Source: JAWWBN01 sp033720955
GTDB lineage: Bacteria > Acidobacteriota > Thermoanaerobaculia > Multivoradales > JAHEKO01
Direction of reading: 5' to 3'
DNA: 36,407 nt
NCBI GenBank assembly: GCA_033720955.1
Contig: JAWWBN010000008.1
Location: forward strand, 1 to 36,407
The stretch's first letter is position 1; each line of letters begins with the position of its first letter. Shown in pieces: positions 29,352 through 36,407 of this stretch. The position numbers and the translations under genes were made by a program. Under the pieces are notes generated by a model. That model was given only the letters and a program-made list of their open reading frames with translations. It had not been told where the DNA came from and searched no databases.

Positions 29352-32300
29352 CTACTCCGCCCGACGGATCGTCAGCTCGATCGTGTCGCCCGCCAGCTTC
29401 ACGCGGTGGGCGCCCTCGCCCGCGTTGTCCGCGGGTTCGAGCGTCAGCGCCAGGACCTCCTGCGAGATGTAGTCTCCGAACTCCTCGAGTATCGCCGCGA
29501 CCTCCTCCGGAGCCGACCAGCGGACGTGGATTCTGTCCTCGATCTGCAGGTCGATCTCCTTGCGCAGGCTCTGGATCTTGCGGACCAGGTCGCGCGCCCG
29601 CCCCTCGCGCTCGAGCGCGGGCGGGATCTCGGTGGCCAGCGCCGCCAGCAGGCCGTACCCCTCGGCGATCGCCCAGCCCTCGGCGGGGGTTTTCTCCACG
29701 GTGATCTCCTCGGCGGGGACCTCGACGGTCTCACCGCCGGCCCGGAGCGTCACCGGCTCGCCGGCGGCCACCTTGCGCTCCACCTCGGCGGGGTCGGCCT
29801 CCGCCAGCGCCTCTCTCAGCGGGTTGAAGAGGCGCTTGTACTTCGGGCCGCCGATCTTGCGGTCCAGGTAGGCGGTACGGGTGTAGAGGGGCCCTTCACC
29901 GCCTCCGAAGGCCAGCTTCTTGACGTTGAGCTCGTCCAGGACCACCGCCTCGTGGGGCGCCACCCGCCTGGCCAGCTCGGCGTCGGCGGTCTCCACCCGG
30001 AGCTCGGTCAGCGGCTGGCGCACCTTGATGCCGGCGTTGTTGCGTGCCGCGTGCCCCGTCTCGACCAGCGCGAGGACCGCGTCCATCTCCGCCAGGAGAT
30101 CTTCGTCCACGGGGTGGTCCTCCGCGCGGGGGAAGTCGCAGTGGTGGACCGAGAGCGGTGCCGTCTCGTCGTGGGCCCGGACCAGCTCCTGGTGCATCTT
30201 CTCGGTGGTGAAGGGGATCACGGGGGCGAGCAGCTTCGCCAGATTCGTGAGCACCTCCCAGAGAGTGGCGTGGGCCGCCGCCTTGTCGGCGTCGTCGTCG
30301 CTCTTCCAGAAGCGGCGCCGGCTCCGCCGCAGGTACCACCGCGACAGCCCGTCGATGAAGTCGAGGACGTCGCGCATGAAGAGGTGCACGCTGTAGCCGG
30401 AGTAGTTGCGGTGGGCGCTCGCCACGAGCTGGCCCAGGCGCGAGAGGATCCAGCGGTCGAGGTCGGACCGCCTTGACGGCGGGGCGGCCTCACCGGCCGT
30501 GGGGTCGTAGCCGTCGATCCGGGCGTAGGTCAGGAAGAAGCTGTAGACGTTCCACAGCACCAGCAGCTCGCGGCGCGCGTCGTGGATGCGCTGATAGCCG
30601 AACCGCAGGTCGTGCTCCGGGTTGTGCGAGGCGTAGAGCCAGCGCATGGCGTCGGCGCCCTCGGACTCGGCGGCCTCGTTGAACTCGATGGAGTTGCCCT
30701 TGGATTTGTGCATCTCCTCGCCGTGCTCGTCCTTCATCAGCTTGTAGCCGAACATCAGCTTGAAGGGCGGCCGGTTCTCCATCACGGTGGACATGGCGAG
30801 GATGGCGTAGAACCAGTTGCGGAACTGGCCGGGGAAGCTCTCGGAGATCCAGTCGGCCGGGAACCACTTCTCCCAGTAGGCGCGGTCGGTGCGGTAGCGC
30901 AGGGTCGAGTAGGGCACGATCCCGGCGTCGAGCCAGGGGTTGCCGACGTCGGGAATGCGGCCGACCGGCTGGCCGCAGCCGGGGCAGGCGATCATCACCG
31001 CGTCCACCCAGGGGCGGTGGGGCGAGTGGCCCTCGAACTCCTCCCAGCCGGAGACGGCGCGCTGCTGGAGCTCCTCCTTCGAGCCGATCACCTCGAAGGC
31101 GTCGCACGACTCGCACTTGTAGATCGGCAGCGCCAGCCCCCAGTAGCGCTTCTTGGAGATCATCCAGTCGTGCATGTTGAGCAGCCACTCGACCTCGAGC
31201 TGCTGTCCCACCTCGGGGATCCACTCGGTCTGCCGCGTGACGTCGATGATCTCCTTGCGCAGACCCGAGGGCGGGTCGCTCTCACCCATGGCGATGTACC
31301 ACTCGTCCACCAACCGGAAGAGGAGCTGGGTCTTGCACCGCCAGCAGATCGGGTAGGCGTGCTCGTACTTCTCGACCCGGTAGAGAAGACCCTTCCGGCG
31401 CAGGCTCTCGAAGACCAGCTCGGGGACGTCGCCGGCGAACTTCCCGGTGAAGGACCCGAAGCCCTCGGTGAAGATCCCGGCCTCGTCGATGGGGCCGATC
31501 ACGGCCAGACCGAACTGGCGGCCCAGGTCGTGATCCTCCTTGCCGCAGCCGGGAGCGATGTGGACGACGCCGGTGCCCTCCTCGGCGGCGACCTCCTTCC
31601 AGGGGATCACCCGGTGCTCGACGCCCCGTTGCGCGGGCAGATCGTCGAAGGGACCGTCGTAGGTCCAGCCGACGAGCTTCTCACCGGGCGCCTCCTCGAG
31701 AATCTCGGTCTCGCCCTCGGGCCCCATCACCGCCTCGACCCGCTCTCTGACCAGCCAGTAGACGCCGTCCCCCTGACGCACCTTGCAGTAGGTCAGCTCC
31801 GGGTGCACGGCGCAGGCGACGTTGGAGGTCAGAGTCCAGGGGGTGGTGGTCCAGATGAGCAGGTACTCGCCGTCCCGCCCGTGGATGGGCAGCCGCACGG
31901 TGGGCGAGTCGTGCACCACCAGAGGGCGGTCCTCGCCGTGGATCTCGTGCTGCGAGATCCCGGTGCCGCAGCGGGGGCACCACGGCATGGAGTCGAAGCC
32001 GTGGTAGAGGAAGCCGCGCTCGTGACACCGCTTGAGGAAGCCCCAGATGGTGTAGTTGTTCTCTTCCGACATCGTGTAGTACGAGTCGTCCCAGTCCATC
32101 CAGTAGCCCAGCCGGATCGACTGCTCGGTCTGGATGGCGGCGTACTTCCTCACCCGCTCCTTGCACTTCTCGACAAAGCGGTCGACCCCGTACTCCTCGA
32201 TGTCGCGCTTGGTGGAAAAGCCGAGCTCCTTCTCGACCTCCACCTCCACCCAGAGGCCCTGGCAGTCGAAGCCGTTCTGGTAGCGCAGCTCGCGCCCCGT

Positions 32301-32507
32301 CATGGCCCAGTAGCGCTGGAAGAGGTCCTTGTAGGTCCGCCCCCAGGCGTGGTGCACGCCCATGGGGTTGTTGGCGGTGATCGGCCCGTCGAGAAACGAC
32401 CAGGGCGGCTTGCCGCGGTTCTTCTCGACCAGCTTCTCGAAGCACCGCTCGCGCTTCCAGAAGGCGAGGATCTCGCGCTCCAGGGCGGGAAAGTCGGGCT
32501 TGGACAT
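29352..32507 (-). CDS. ileS: Isoleucyl-tRNA synthetase with atypical HIGH motif
   Basis: IleRS charges tRNA-Ile. The 1051-residue length and domain order fit class Ia: catalytic N-terminus, a CP1 editing insert with TTTPWTLTSNVACAVHPEL, KMSKS loop as MHKSKGNSIEF near residues 597-607, then an anticodon-binding C-terminal part. The HIGH motif position reads GVHHAWG (50-56), so His53 replaces the usual Ile and Trp55 is unusual. CWRCKTQ, CESCDAF and CPGCGQP give three Cys pairs likely to bind zinc, and CPRCGTG adds another. The form resembles the long eukaryote-like or type 2 IleRS group; that subtype is inference. No T-box is seen in the 119-nt upstream gap. Confidence 0.95.
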   Translation of the reverse strand: MSKPDFPALEREILAFWKRERCFEKLVEKNRGKPPWSFLDGPITANNPMGVHHAWGRTYKDLFQRYWAMTGRELRYQNGFDCQGLWVEVEVEKELGFSTKRDIEEYGVDRFVEKCKERVRKYAAIQTEQSIRLGYWMDWDDSYYTMSEENNYTIWGFLKRCHERGFLYHGFDSMPWCPRCGTGISQHEIHGEDRPLVVHDSPTVRLPIHGRDGEYLLIWTTTPWTLTSNVACAVHPELTYCKVRQGDGVYWLVRERVEAVMGPEGETEILEEAPGEKLVGWTYDGPFDDLPAQRGVEHRVIPWKEVAAEEGTGVVHIAPGCGKEDHDLGRQFGLAVIGPIDEAGIFTEGFGSFTGKFAGDVPELVFESLRRKGLLYRVEKYEHAYPICWRCKTQLLFRLVDEWYIAMGESDPPSGLRKEIIDVTRQTEWIPEVGQQLEVEWLLNMHDWMISKKRYWGLALPIYKCESCDAFEVIGSKEELQQRAVSGWEEFEGHSPHRPWVDAVMIACPGCGQPVGRIPDVGNPWLDAGIVPYSTLRYRTDRAYWEKWFPADWISESFPGQFRNWFYAILAMSTVMENRPPFKLMFGYKLMKDEHGEEMHKSKGNSIEFNEAAESEGADAMRWLYASHNPEHDLRFGYQRIHDARRELLVLWNVYSFFLTYARIDGYDPTAGEAAPPSRRSDLDRWILSRLGQLVASAHRNYSGYSVHLFMRDVLDFIDGLSRWYLRRSRRRFWKSDDDADKAAAHATLWEVLTNLAKLLAPVIPFTTEKMHQELVRAHDETAPLSVHHCDFPRAEDHPVDEDLLAEMDAVLALVETGHAARNNAGIKVRQPLTELRVETADAELARRVAPHEAVVLDELNVKKLAFGGGEGPLYTRTAYLDRKIGGPKYKRLFNPLREALAEADPAEVERKVAAGEPVTLRAGGETVEVPAEEITVEKTPAEGWAIAEGYGLLAALATEIPPALEREGRARDLVRKIQSLRKEIDLQIEDRIHVRWSAPEEVAAILEEFGDYISQEVLALTLEPADNAGEGAHRVKLAGDTIELTIRRAE

Positions 32508-32626
32508 GACCGTCGAGAGGGGTGGGGCGGGCGGGCGAAGGTCCTATTTCTACCGTACTGCTCGCGCGGCCGTCCAGCCGCTCGGCGCGTCGGCCCGGCG
32601 GTGACTCGCGCCGCCCCGCGCACGGC

Positions 32627-33709
32627 TCACCCGAAAAAGCCGGCCACCCGCTCGATCAGCCAGAAGGCCGCCAGCGAGCCGATGCCGTAGGCGGGGATGC
32701 GCCAGGCCCAGGTCGGAGGCTCGAGCCGCAATCGCCGGGCCGCGACGACCGCCGCGCCCGCCGCGGCGATGAAGAGGAGCTGCCCCACCTCGACTCCGAC
32801 GTTGAAGAAGAGGAGCGCCAGGGGGATCGCCCGCTCCGGGAGCCCCATCTCCAGGAGGGCCCCGGCGAAGCCAAAGCCGTGCAGCAGGCCGAAGACGAAG
32901 GCCACGATCCAGGGGGATCGCTGCGTCACTCCGGCCCGGCCCTCCCTGGCGTGGAGGATCTCCCCCGCCACGAAGACGATGGAGAGGGCGATCACCGCCT
33001 CGACCGGCGCCTGGGGCACGGCGACGAAGCCGAGGACCGCCGCGGCCAGGGTGAGGCTGTGGGCGACGGTGAAGGCGGTGATGGTGCCCACCAGCCGCCG
33101 CCGGCCCTCGACCAGGATCAGCAGCGCCAGCACGAAGAGCAGATGGTCGATGCCGAGCAGGATGTGCTCCACGCCCAGGCGCAGGTAGGTGCCGGCGACC
33201 GCCAGCCGGCCGGGGGCGGCGCGGACGACGAAGGTCGGAGCAGAGGGGGTCAGGAGCTCCATCTGGACGCTGCCGTCCGCCCGCTCGAGCCGCACCAGCA
33301 CGTCGGTGGGCGTGGTGGAGATCCCGGAGACGCCCACCTCCCGGCCGGCGAGCCCGCCGCGGCAGCGGATGGCCCAGGTCTGGATGCGGGCGTCGCCGGC
33401 GCGCCGCGTGGCCACCGGGGCGACCGCGGCGCAGGCGTCGGGGAGGAGGGGCGCGATGCCCAGCGAGAGGTCGGCCCGCCCCGGCAGCTTGAAGAGCACC
33501 TCGTAGCGCTCGGCGTCGGTCTGGGTGAGCTCCAGGTAGCCCGGCTTCACCTCGTGGGCGGCGACGCCGGCGGGGACGAGGAGGGCGCCGGCGAGGAAGA
33601 GTGCCGCCCTCCGTGGAGCCCGTCTCCGGCGGGCCCGGGGTGGGATGGACGCCGCGGGGCGGAAACCCCTGGTCGCGACGCCGACAGCGCGACGGCCCGA
33701 GGGCGTCAC
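32627..33709 (-). CDS. HupE/UreJ family membrane protein
   Basis: The 360-residue protein has a long basic N-region, a signal-like core (AALFLAGALLVPAGVAA), then an extracytoplasmic beta domain (HEVKPGYLELTQTDAERYEV). The membrane part of six to seven helices starts with LRLGVEHILLGIDHLLFVLA and includes TAFTVAHSLTLAAAVLGF, EILHAREG and VFGLLHGFGFAGALLEMGLP. The His-rich HxxxGxDHxxF pattern is the HupE/UreJ hallmark and may bind metal. GTG 33709 overlaps the stop of the upstream isomerase gene (GTGA), so the pair is coupled. HupE relatives are linked to nickel or other metal uptake, but no urease or hydrogenase genes are nearby. Confidence 0.88.
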   Translation of the reverse strand: MTPSGRRAVGVATRGFRPAASIPPRARRRRAPRRAALFLAGALLVPAGVAAHEVKPGYLELTQTDAERYEVLFKLPGRADLSLGIAPLLPDACAAVAPVATRRAGDARIQTWAIRCRGGLAGREVGVSGISTTPTDVLVRLERADGSVQMELLTPSAPTFVVRAAPGRLAVAGTYLRLGVEHILLGIDHLLFVLALLILVEGRRRLVGTITAFTVAHSLTLAAAVLGFVAVPQAPVEAVIALSIVFVAGEILHAREGRAGVTQRSPWIVAFVFGLLHGFGFAGALLEMGLPERAIPLALLFFNVGVEVGQLLFIAAAGAAVVAARRLRLEPPTWAWRIPAYGIGSLAAFWLIERVAGFFG

Positions 33710-34560
33710 CGCACCGCCCCGGGCCGGGCCGGCTGCACGACCTCCACTTCGTAGCGCCGGCGCAGCTCCCGGTAGTAGGCGTCCACCACCTGCTCGCGGC
33801 GCATCGCGCCCCACTCCCGAGCCACCTCGTCGCGCACCTCCTCGAGAGTGGGCAGACGCCCCTCCTCCCGGTCGAGCAGACGCACCAGATGAAGGCCGTG
33901 GACGGATTCGACGGGTCCCGCCCACTCGCCCAGGGGGAGCCCGCCCAGCTCCTCGACGAACTCCTCGCCGAACCGCTCGGCCACCTTGCGGGAAGGCGCG
34001 CCGCGGTAGGTCGTGGGCAGCGAGAGGGGATCGCCCAGCGCCCCCAGGTCGCCCGGCTCCTCGCCGGCCCGAAGCCGGTTCAGCAGCCGGCGGGCGTCGT
34101 CGGCCGCGCCCGGGCCGCGTCGGATCGGGTGGAAGAAGAGATGCTCGAAGCTCATCCGTCCGTCGAGCCTGAAGCGCTCCGGGTGCTCGGCGAGAAAGGC
34201 CGCGAGCTCGCCGTCGTCGGGCTCGACGGCGGCGGCGGGCTCCGCGGCGAGGAGCTCGAGCCGCTGCGTCAGCCGCCGGCGCACCACCTCGTCGTCGCGG
34301 TCGAGGCCCATCGCCAGGGCCTCCCGGAGGGCGATCTCCTCCCGCACGTGGTCCTCCACCAGCGCGTCCAGCTCCTCCCGGGTCGGCGGCCGGCCCCAGG
34401 CGCGCTCGAACTCGGCGGCCAGGGTCTCGACCCGCGCCGCCTCCACCAGCACGGTGTCGTTCGAGCCCCGCTCCCCCGGATCGGCCACCAGGTGGAAGAG
34501 CAGGAAGAGACCTCCGCCGAGGAGCAGGAAGTGGACCAGCGGCTCCCGGGGCATCTTCAC
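33706..34560 (-). CDS. Membrane-anchored parvulin-type peptidyl-prolyl isomerase
   Basis: The 284-residue protein has an N-terminal membrane anchor (LVHFLLLGGGLFLLFHLVAD), a SurA/PpiC-like helical region (REELDALVEDHVREEIALRE, LRDD-type linker, RRLTQRLELLA), then a divergent parvulin domain (MSFEHLFFHP, LGDPLSLPTTYRGAP, VAERFGEEFVEELGGLPLGE, GPVESVHGLHLVRLLDREEG). GTG 34560 is preferred over ATG 34554 because TACACT (34568-34573, minus) lies 7 nt upstream. It probably helps fold exported or membrane proteins. It is translationally coupled to the HupE/UreJ gene, so it may serve that protein's periplasmic domain. Confidence 0.87.
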   Translation of the reverse strand: MKMPREPLVHFLLLGGGLFLLFHLVADPGERGSNDTVLVEAARVETLAAEFERAWGRPPTREELDALVEDHVREEIALREALAMGLDRDDEVVRRRLTQRLELLAAEPAAAVEPDDGELAAFLAEHPERFRLDGRMSFEHLFFHPIRRGPGAADDARRLLNRLRAGEEPGDLGALGDPLSLPTTYRGAPSRKVAERFGEEFVEELGGLPLGEWAGPVESVHGLHLVRLLDREEGRLPTLEEVRDEVAREWGAMRREQVVDAYYRELRRRYEVEVVQPARPGAVR

Positions 34561-34567
34561 GCGGCCA

Positions 34568-34590
34568 AGTGTAGGTCGCCGGCCTAGAAT
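34568..34590. promoter_or_regulatory. Back-to-back -10 boxes in a 36-bp divergent gap
   Basis: TACACT on the minus strand (34568-34573) is 7 nt from the isomerase GTG, and TAGAAT on the plus strand (34585-34590) is 6 nt from the cyclotransferase ATG. Only 11 bp separate the two boxes, so the two -35 regions would lie across each other's start sites. The two genes likely compete for polymerase. Confidence 0.55.
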
Positions 34591-34596
34591 CCGCGG

Positions 34597-35097
34597 ATGC
34601 TCTACTTCGCCTACGGCTCGAATCTCCTCACCCGGCGCCTGAACTCGCGAGCGCCGTCGGCGCGGCGGGTGACGACCGGCTACGTGGCGGGCCGCCGGCT
34701 CGCCTGGGACAAGGTGAGCGTCGACGGCTCGGGCAAGTGCGACGCGGAGGCCACGGGCGACCCGGCGGACCGCATCTGGGGGGTGGTCTTCGAGGTCCCT
34801 CCGGGCGAGATGATCGAACTCGACCGCGCCGAGGGCCCGGGGTACGAGCGGACGCAGGTCGAGGTCGTCACCGCGGAAGGGCCGATCTCGGGCGTGACCT
34901 ACGTCGCCACTCGGAAGGACCCGGAGCTCGTGCCGTACCGTTGGTACCGCGATCTCGCGGTGGCCGGCGCCGAGGAGCACGGGCTGCCGGGGGAGCACGT
35001 CGAGCGGATGCGGAGCGCGGCGGTGGTCGAGGACCCCGTCGAGGAGCGTCGCCACCGGATGGCCGAGCTGTTGGCCCGGATGGTGCGCCGGGCCTGA
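34597..35097 (+). CDS. Gamma-glutamylcyclotransferase-like protein
   Basis: The 166-residue protein shows the GGCT fold: FAYGSNLLTRRLNSRAPSAR (substrate-binding YGSNL), GYVAGRRLAWDKVSVDGSGK, a WGVVFEVPPGEMIELDRAEG strand and helix with the catalytic Glu in RAEGPGYER. YVATRKDPELVPYRWYRDL and GLPGEHVERM follow. These enzymes release 5-oxoproline from gamma-glutamyl peptides or related amines. The length is normal and the start is fixed by the family N-terminus and a TAGAAT box 6 nt upstream. It stands alone; the next gene has its own promoter. Confidence 0.92.
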   Translation: MLYFAYGSNLLTRRLNSRAPSARRVTTGYVAGRRLAWDKVSVDGSGKCDAEATGDPADRIWGVVFEVPPGEMIELDRAEGPGYERTQVEVVTAEGPISGVTYVATRKDPELVPYRWYRDLAVAGAEEHGLPGEHVERMRSAAVVEDPVEERRHRMAELLARMVRRA

Positions 35098-35202
35098 GAG
35101 GGGGGCGTCGCCCCGGCCGCCGGGAGAGGTGGTTCCGAAGCGGGATCGGCGCAGGCCGCCCTCGAGATCGGCCGCCGGGAGGGGTGACCGGCGCGGGTCG
35201 TG

Positions 35203-35211
35203 TGATACGGT
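35203..35211 (+). promoter_or_regulatory. Predicted extended -10 box for the exported protein at 35299
   Basis: TGATACGGT gives an extended -10 (TGn plus TACGGT, 35206-35211). The leader would be about 80 nt and carries the SD GGGAGG (35285-35290), 8 nt before the ATG. This gene is thus of the SD type rather than leaderless. Confidence 0.45.
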
Positions 35212-35298
35212 CCTCTCAATCTCGTTGGTCATGGGCGGGGACCGCCGCGCCGCTTGGGCCCCGCTCTCTGGAACTTCCGCACCAGGGAGGGCTGTGTC

Positions 35299-35871
35299 AT
35301 GCGCCGTCACCTCGTCGTCGTCGTCGCCGTCCTGCTGGCCGCAGCGACCTCGGTCGATGCCCGGGATCGGGGGCCTGCCGCCGACGTCGAGCGGATCGCC
35401 GTCCAGATCGAAGAGCTCTACGGCCATCTGCTGGGCCCCGCGCCGGAGAGGCCGACCTTCCGGGCCCTCGACGACGGACTCTCGTCGCTCACCTGGAAGC
35501 TCTCGGAGTCGGCGGTGGACCGCTACCACACCCTCGCCAAGGACACGCAGGTGCTGTCCAACGGACACCAGGTGAGCGACCCAAACGGGCTCTCCGGCCT
35601 GATCAACGCGGTGCTCTCCGATCTCGAGACCGACTACAACTTCTGGTTCGTCGTGCTCAACTTCGGCAGCGACGCCGACCGCAAGGTCACCAACACCGTC
35701 AAGGGCCCGGGTCCGAACTACAAGCGCGTCGACGAGCTGACCTTTGCCGGCGGGTCCATTCAGCTCTTCTGGTTCGAGATCCAGGACGCCTACGACCGCT
35801 TCGGCGTCTTCACCCACAAGACGAAGGCGAACCAGAGCGGCTCGGCGAAGAGCAAGGCGCTGGCGCAGTAG
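35299..35871 (+). CDS. Exported protein of unknown function
   Basis: The 190-residue product has a signal peptide (MRRHLVVVVAVLLAAATSVDA) and then helical sequence (AADVERIAVQIEELYGHLLG, LSSLTWKLSESAVDRYHTLA). A beta-rich part follows: YNFWFVVLNFGSDADRKVTN, KGPGPNYKRVDELTFAGGSI and QLFWFEIQDAYDRFGVFTHK. The C-terminus is Lys/Ser-rich. No Cys or catalytic motif stands out and I do not recognise a family. ATG 35299 begins the signal peptide and has SD GGGAGG 8 nt upstream. Confidence 0.75.
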   Translation: MRRHLVVVVAVLLAAATSVDARDRGPAADVERIAVQIEELYGHLLGPAPERPTFRALDDGLSSLTWKLSESAVDRYHTLAKDTQVLSNGHQVSDPNGLSGLINAVLSDLETDYNFWFVVLNFGSDADRKVTNTVKGPGPNYKRVDELTFAGGSIQLFWFEIQDAYDRFGVFTHKTKANQSGSAKSKALAQ

Positions 35872-35896
35872 CGACGGCCGGCGGGCCGGCCGGGGC

Positions 35897-36049
35897 GTGA
35901 GAGGATGTCGGCGAGAGGTCCGGGGTGAGATCGAGCACCAGACCGACTTCGCGGTGGGGTGCTACTGCGAGGACGAGGCCCGCTGCCACCGCTCGGTGCT
36001 GCGCGAGCTGCTCGCCGAGCGGGGAGCGGCGATGAGAGGAGGGGAGTAG
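35897..36049 (+). pseudogene. C-terminal remnant of a DUF488-like gene
   Basis: A 50-codon frame from GTG 35897 contains TDFAVGCYCEDEARCHRSVL followed by RELLAERGA, which matches the C-terminal end of DUF488 proteins (the Cys/CHRS signature). The N-terminal two thirds of the family, with its conserved first strand, is missing, and the upstream DNA encodes an unrelated exported protein in another frame. It is therefore most likely a truncated remnant, although a short peptide could still be made. Its TAG stop directly precedes the ATG of the next gene. Confidence 0.6.
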
Positions 36050-36407
36050 ATGAAGGGAGACGAGGTGAGGGGGGCAGGTCCCGGCGGCCCGGTGGACGGG
36101 ACCGGCGAGCCGCCGCCGCCCACGGGCAGGGCGCGGGTGCCCCAGATGGTGCGCGCCAAGGTGGCGGGCTCCGGCGCCCTGCTGCTGATCATCGCGGCCT
36201 ATCACGGCTCCGGGTACTCCCGGGTGGCCGAGGCGGCGGCCTCGCTGCCCGAGAACCTCGCCGCCATGACCGGCGGCCTCTGGCTCTTCTTCTCGTGGCA
36301 CCTCACCGTGCTGGGCGTCGCCGCCCTGCTGACCGCCGTGGTGGGCCGGGTCTGGGCGCGGCCGGTGCTGCTCTTCTGCGCCTTCGTGACGGCGGGCGAC
36401 TTCGCCG
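36050..36407 (+). CDS. Membrane protein, truncated by the window end
   Basis: Starting at ATG 36050, directly after the TAG of the DUF488 remnant, the frame stays open for 119 codons to the window end. About 35 Gly/Pro-rich residues (GPGGPVDGTGEPPPPTGRAR) precede hydrophobic segments: GSGALLLIIAAYHGSGY, LWLFFSWHLTVLGVAALLTA and PVLLFCAFVTAGDF. It looks like a small multi-pass membrane protein of about three or more helices. I do not recognise the family. GGGAG lies upstream within the remnant and could serve as SD. Confidence 0.65.
   Translation, partial: MKGDEVRGAGPGGPVDGTGEPPPPTGRARVPQMVRAKVAGSGALLLIIAAYHGSGYSRVAEAAASLPENLAAMTGGLWLFFSWHLTVLGVAALLTAVVGRVWARPVLLFCAFVTAGDFA

Noticed and set aside
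32508..32626. T-box riboswitch upstream of ileS
   Set aside because: The gap is 119 nt and contains no T-box consensus, specifier stem or terminator.
30582..32690. Long plus-strand frame antisense to ileS
   Set aside because: IleRS motifs on the minus strand are unambiguous; the antisense product is Val/Leu/Gly/His-rich artefact sequence.

Overview
The window is very GC-rich chromosomal DNA (about 70% by eye) from a bacterium with an envelope-rich, T4P/competence-capable lifestyle. The gene set (bactofilin coupled to parAB, ComEA plus a FimT-like pseudopilin, many signal-peptide proteins of unknown function, a DUF711 protein, an archaemetzincin) would fit Acidobacteriota or a similar deep-branching high-GC phylum. 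No rRNA or other firm phylogenetic marker is present, so this assignment is inference. I see no phage, IS element, CRISPR array or intact tRNA. The content reads as core chromosome with clusters of lineage-specific exported proteins.

Layout. 1-456: G-rich non-coding DNA ending in a perfect 16-bp parS site at 415-430. 457-3120: tightly overlapping rsmG-parA-parB-bactofilin operon, whose predicted promoter abuts parS. 3107-4879 (-): membrane-anchored alkaline-phosphatase-fold protein that lacks most metal ligands. 4992-6780: pyrD-pyrF. 6773-8699 (-): two tandem signal peptidase I genes and a small DUF4845-like membrane protein. 9171-11522: comEA, a pseudopilin, thymidylate kinase with a Cys-bearing tail, and cutA. 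11688-12851 (-): PLP trans-sulfuration enzyme. 12976-16015: exported tail-fibre-like protein and a DUF711 protein. 16029-16907 (-): exported metallo-beta-lactamase-fold protein. 17008-18618: mtnA and a DUF456 membrane protein. 18669-24050: ECF sigma factor, a likely anti-sigma factor and three exported proteins, one with an HEVAH zinc-protease motif. 24072-25210 (-): archaemetzincin coupled to a conserved helical protein. 25315-26273 (-): SRPBCC/ArsR pair with a tandem-repeat operator. 26461-28119: S41-type protease. 28248-32507 (-): ileS and an SGNH hydrolase. 32627-34560 (-): parvulin-type isomerase coupled to a HupE/UreJ protein. 34597-36407: gamma-glutamylcyclotransferase, an exported protein, a DUF488 remnant and a truncated membrane-protein gene.

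Two themes connect the genes. First, at least eleven genes have a TANNNT hexamer only 6-12 nt upstream of the start codon and no Shine-Dalgarno sequence, which predicts leaderless or nearly leaderless mRNAs. Most internal operon genes instead use stop/start overlaps (GTGA, ATGA, TGATG), and several exported-protein genes carry strong SD sequences. Second, much of the window serves the cell envelope: signal peptidases, a pseudopilin, a bactofilin, an exported isomerase, exported proteases and unknown exoproteins beside an ECF sigma factor.

The most noteworthy items are the leaderless-start pattern, the parS/promoter overlap, the archaemetzincin with a probable CTG start and coupled partner, the degenerate phosphodiesterase, the 16-bp tandem operator of the ArsR/SRPBCC pair, and the duplicated hairpin after cutA.
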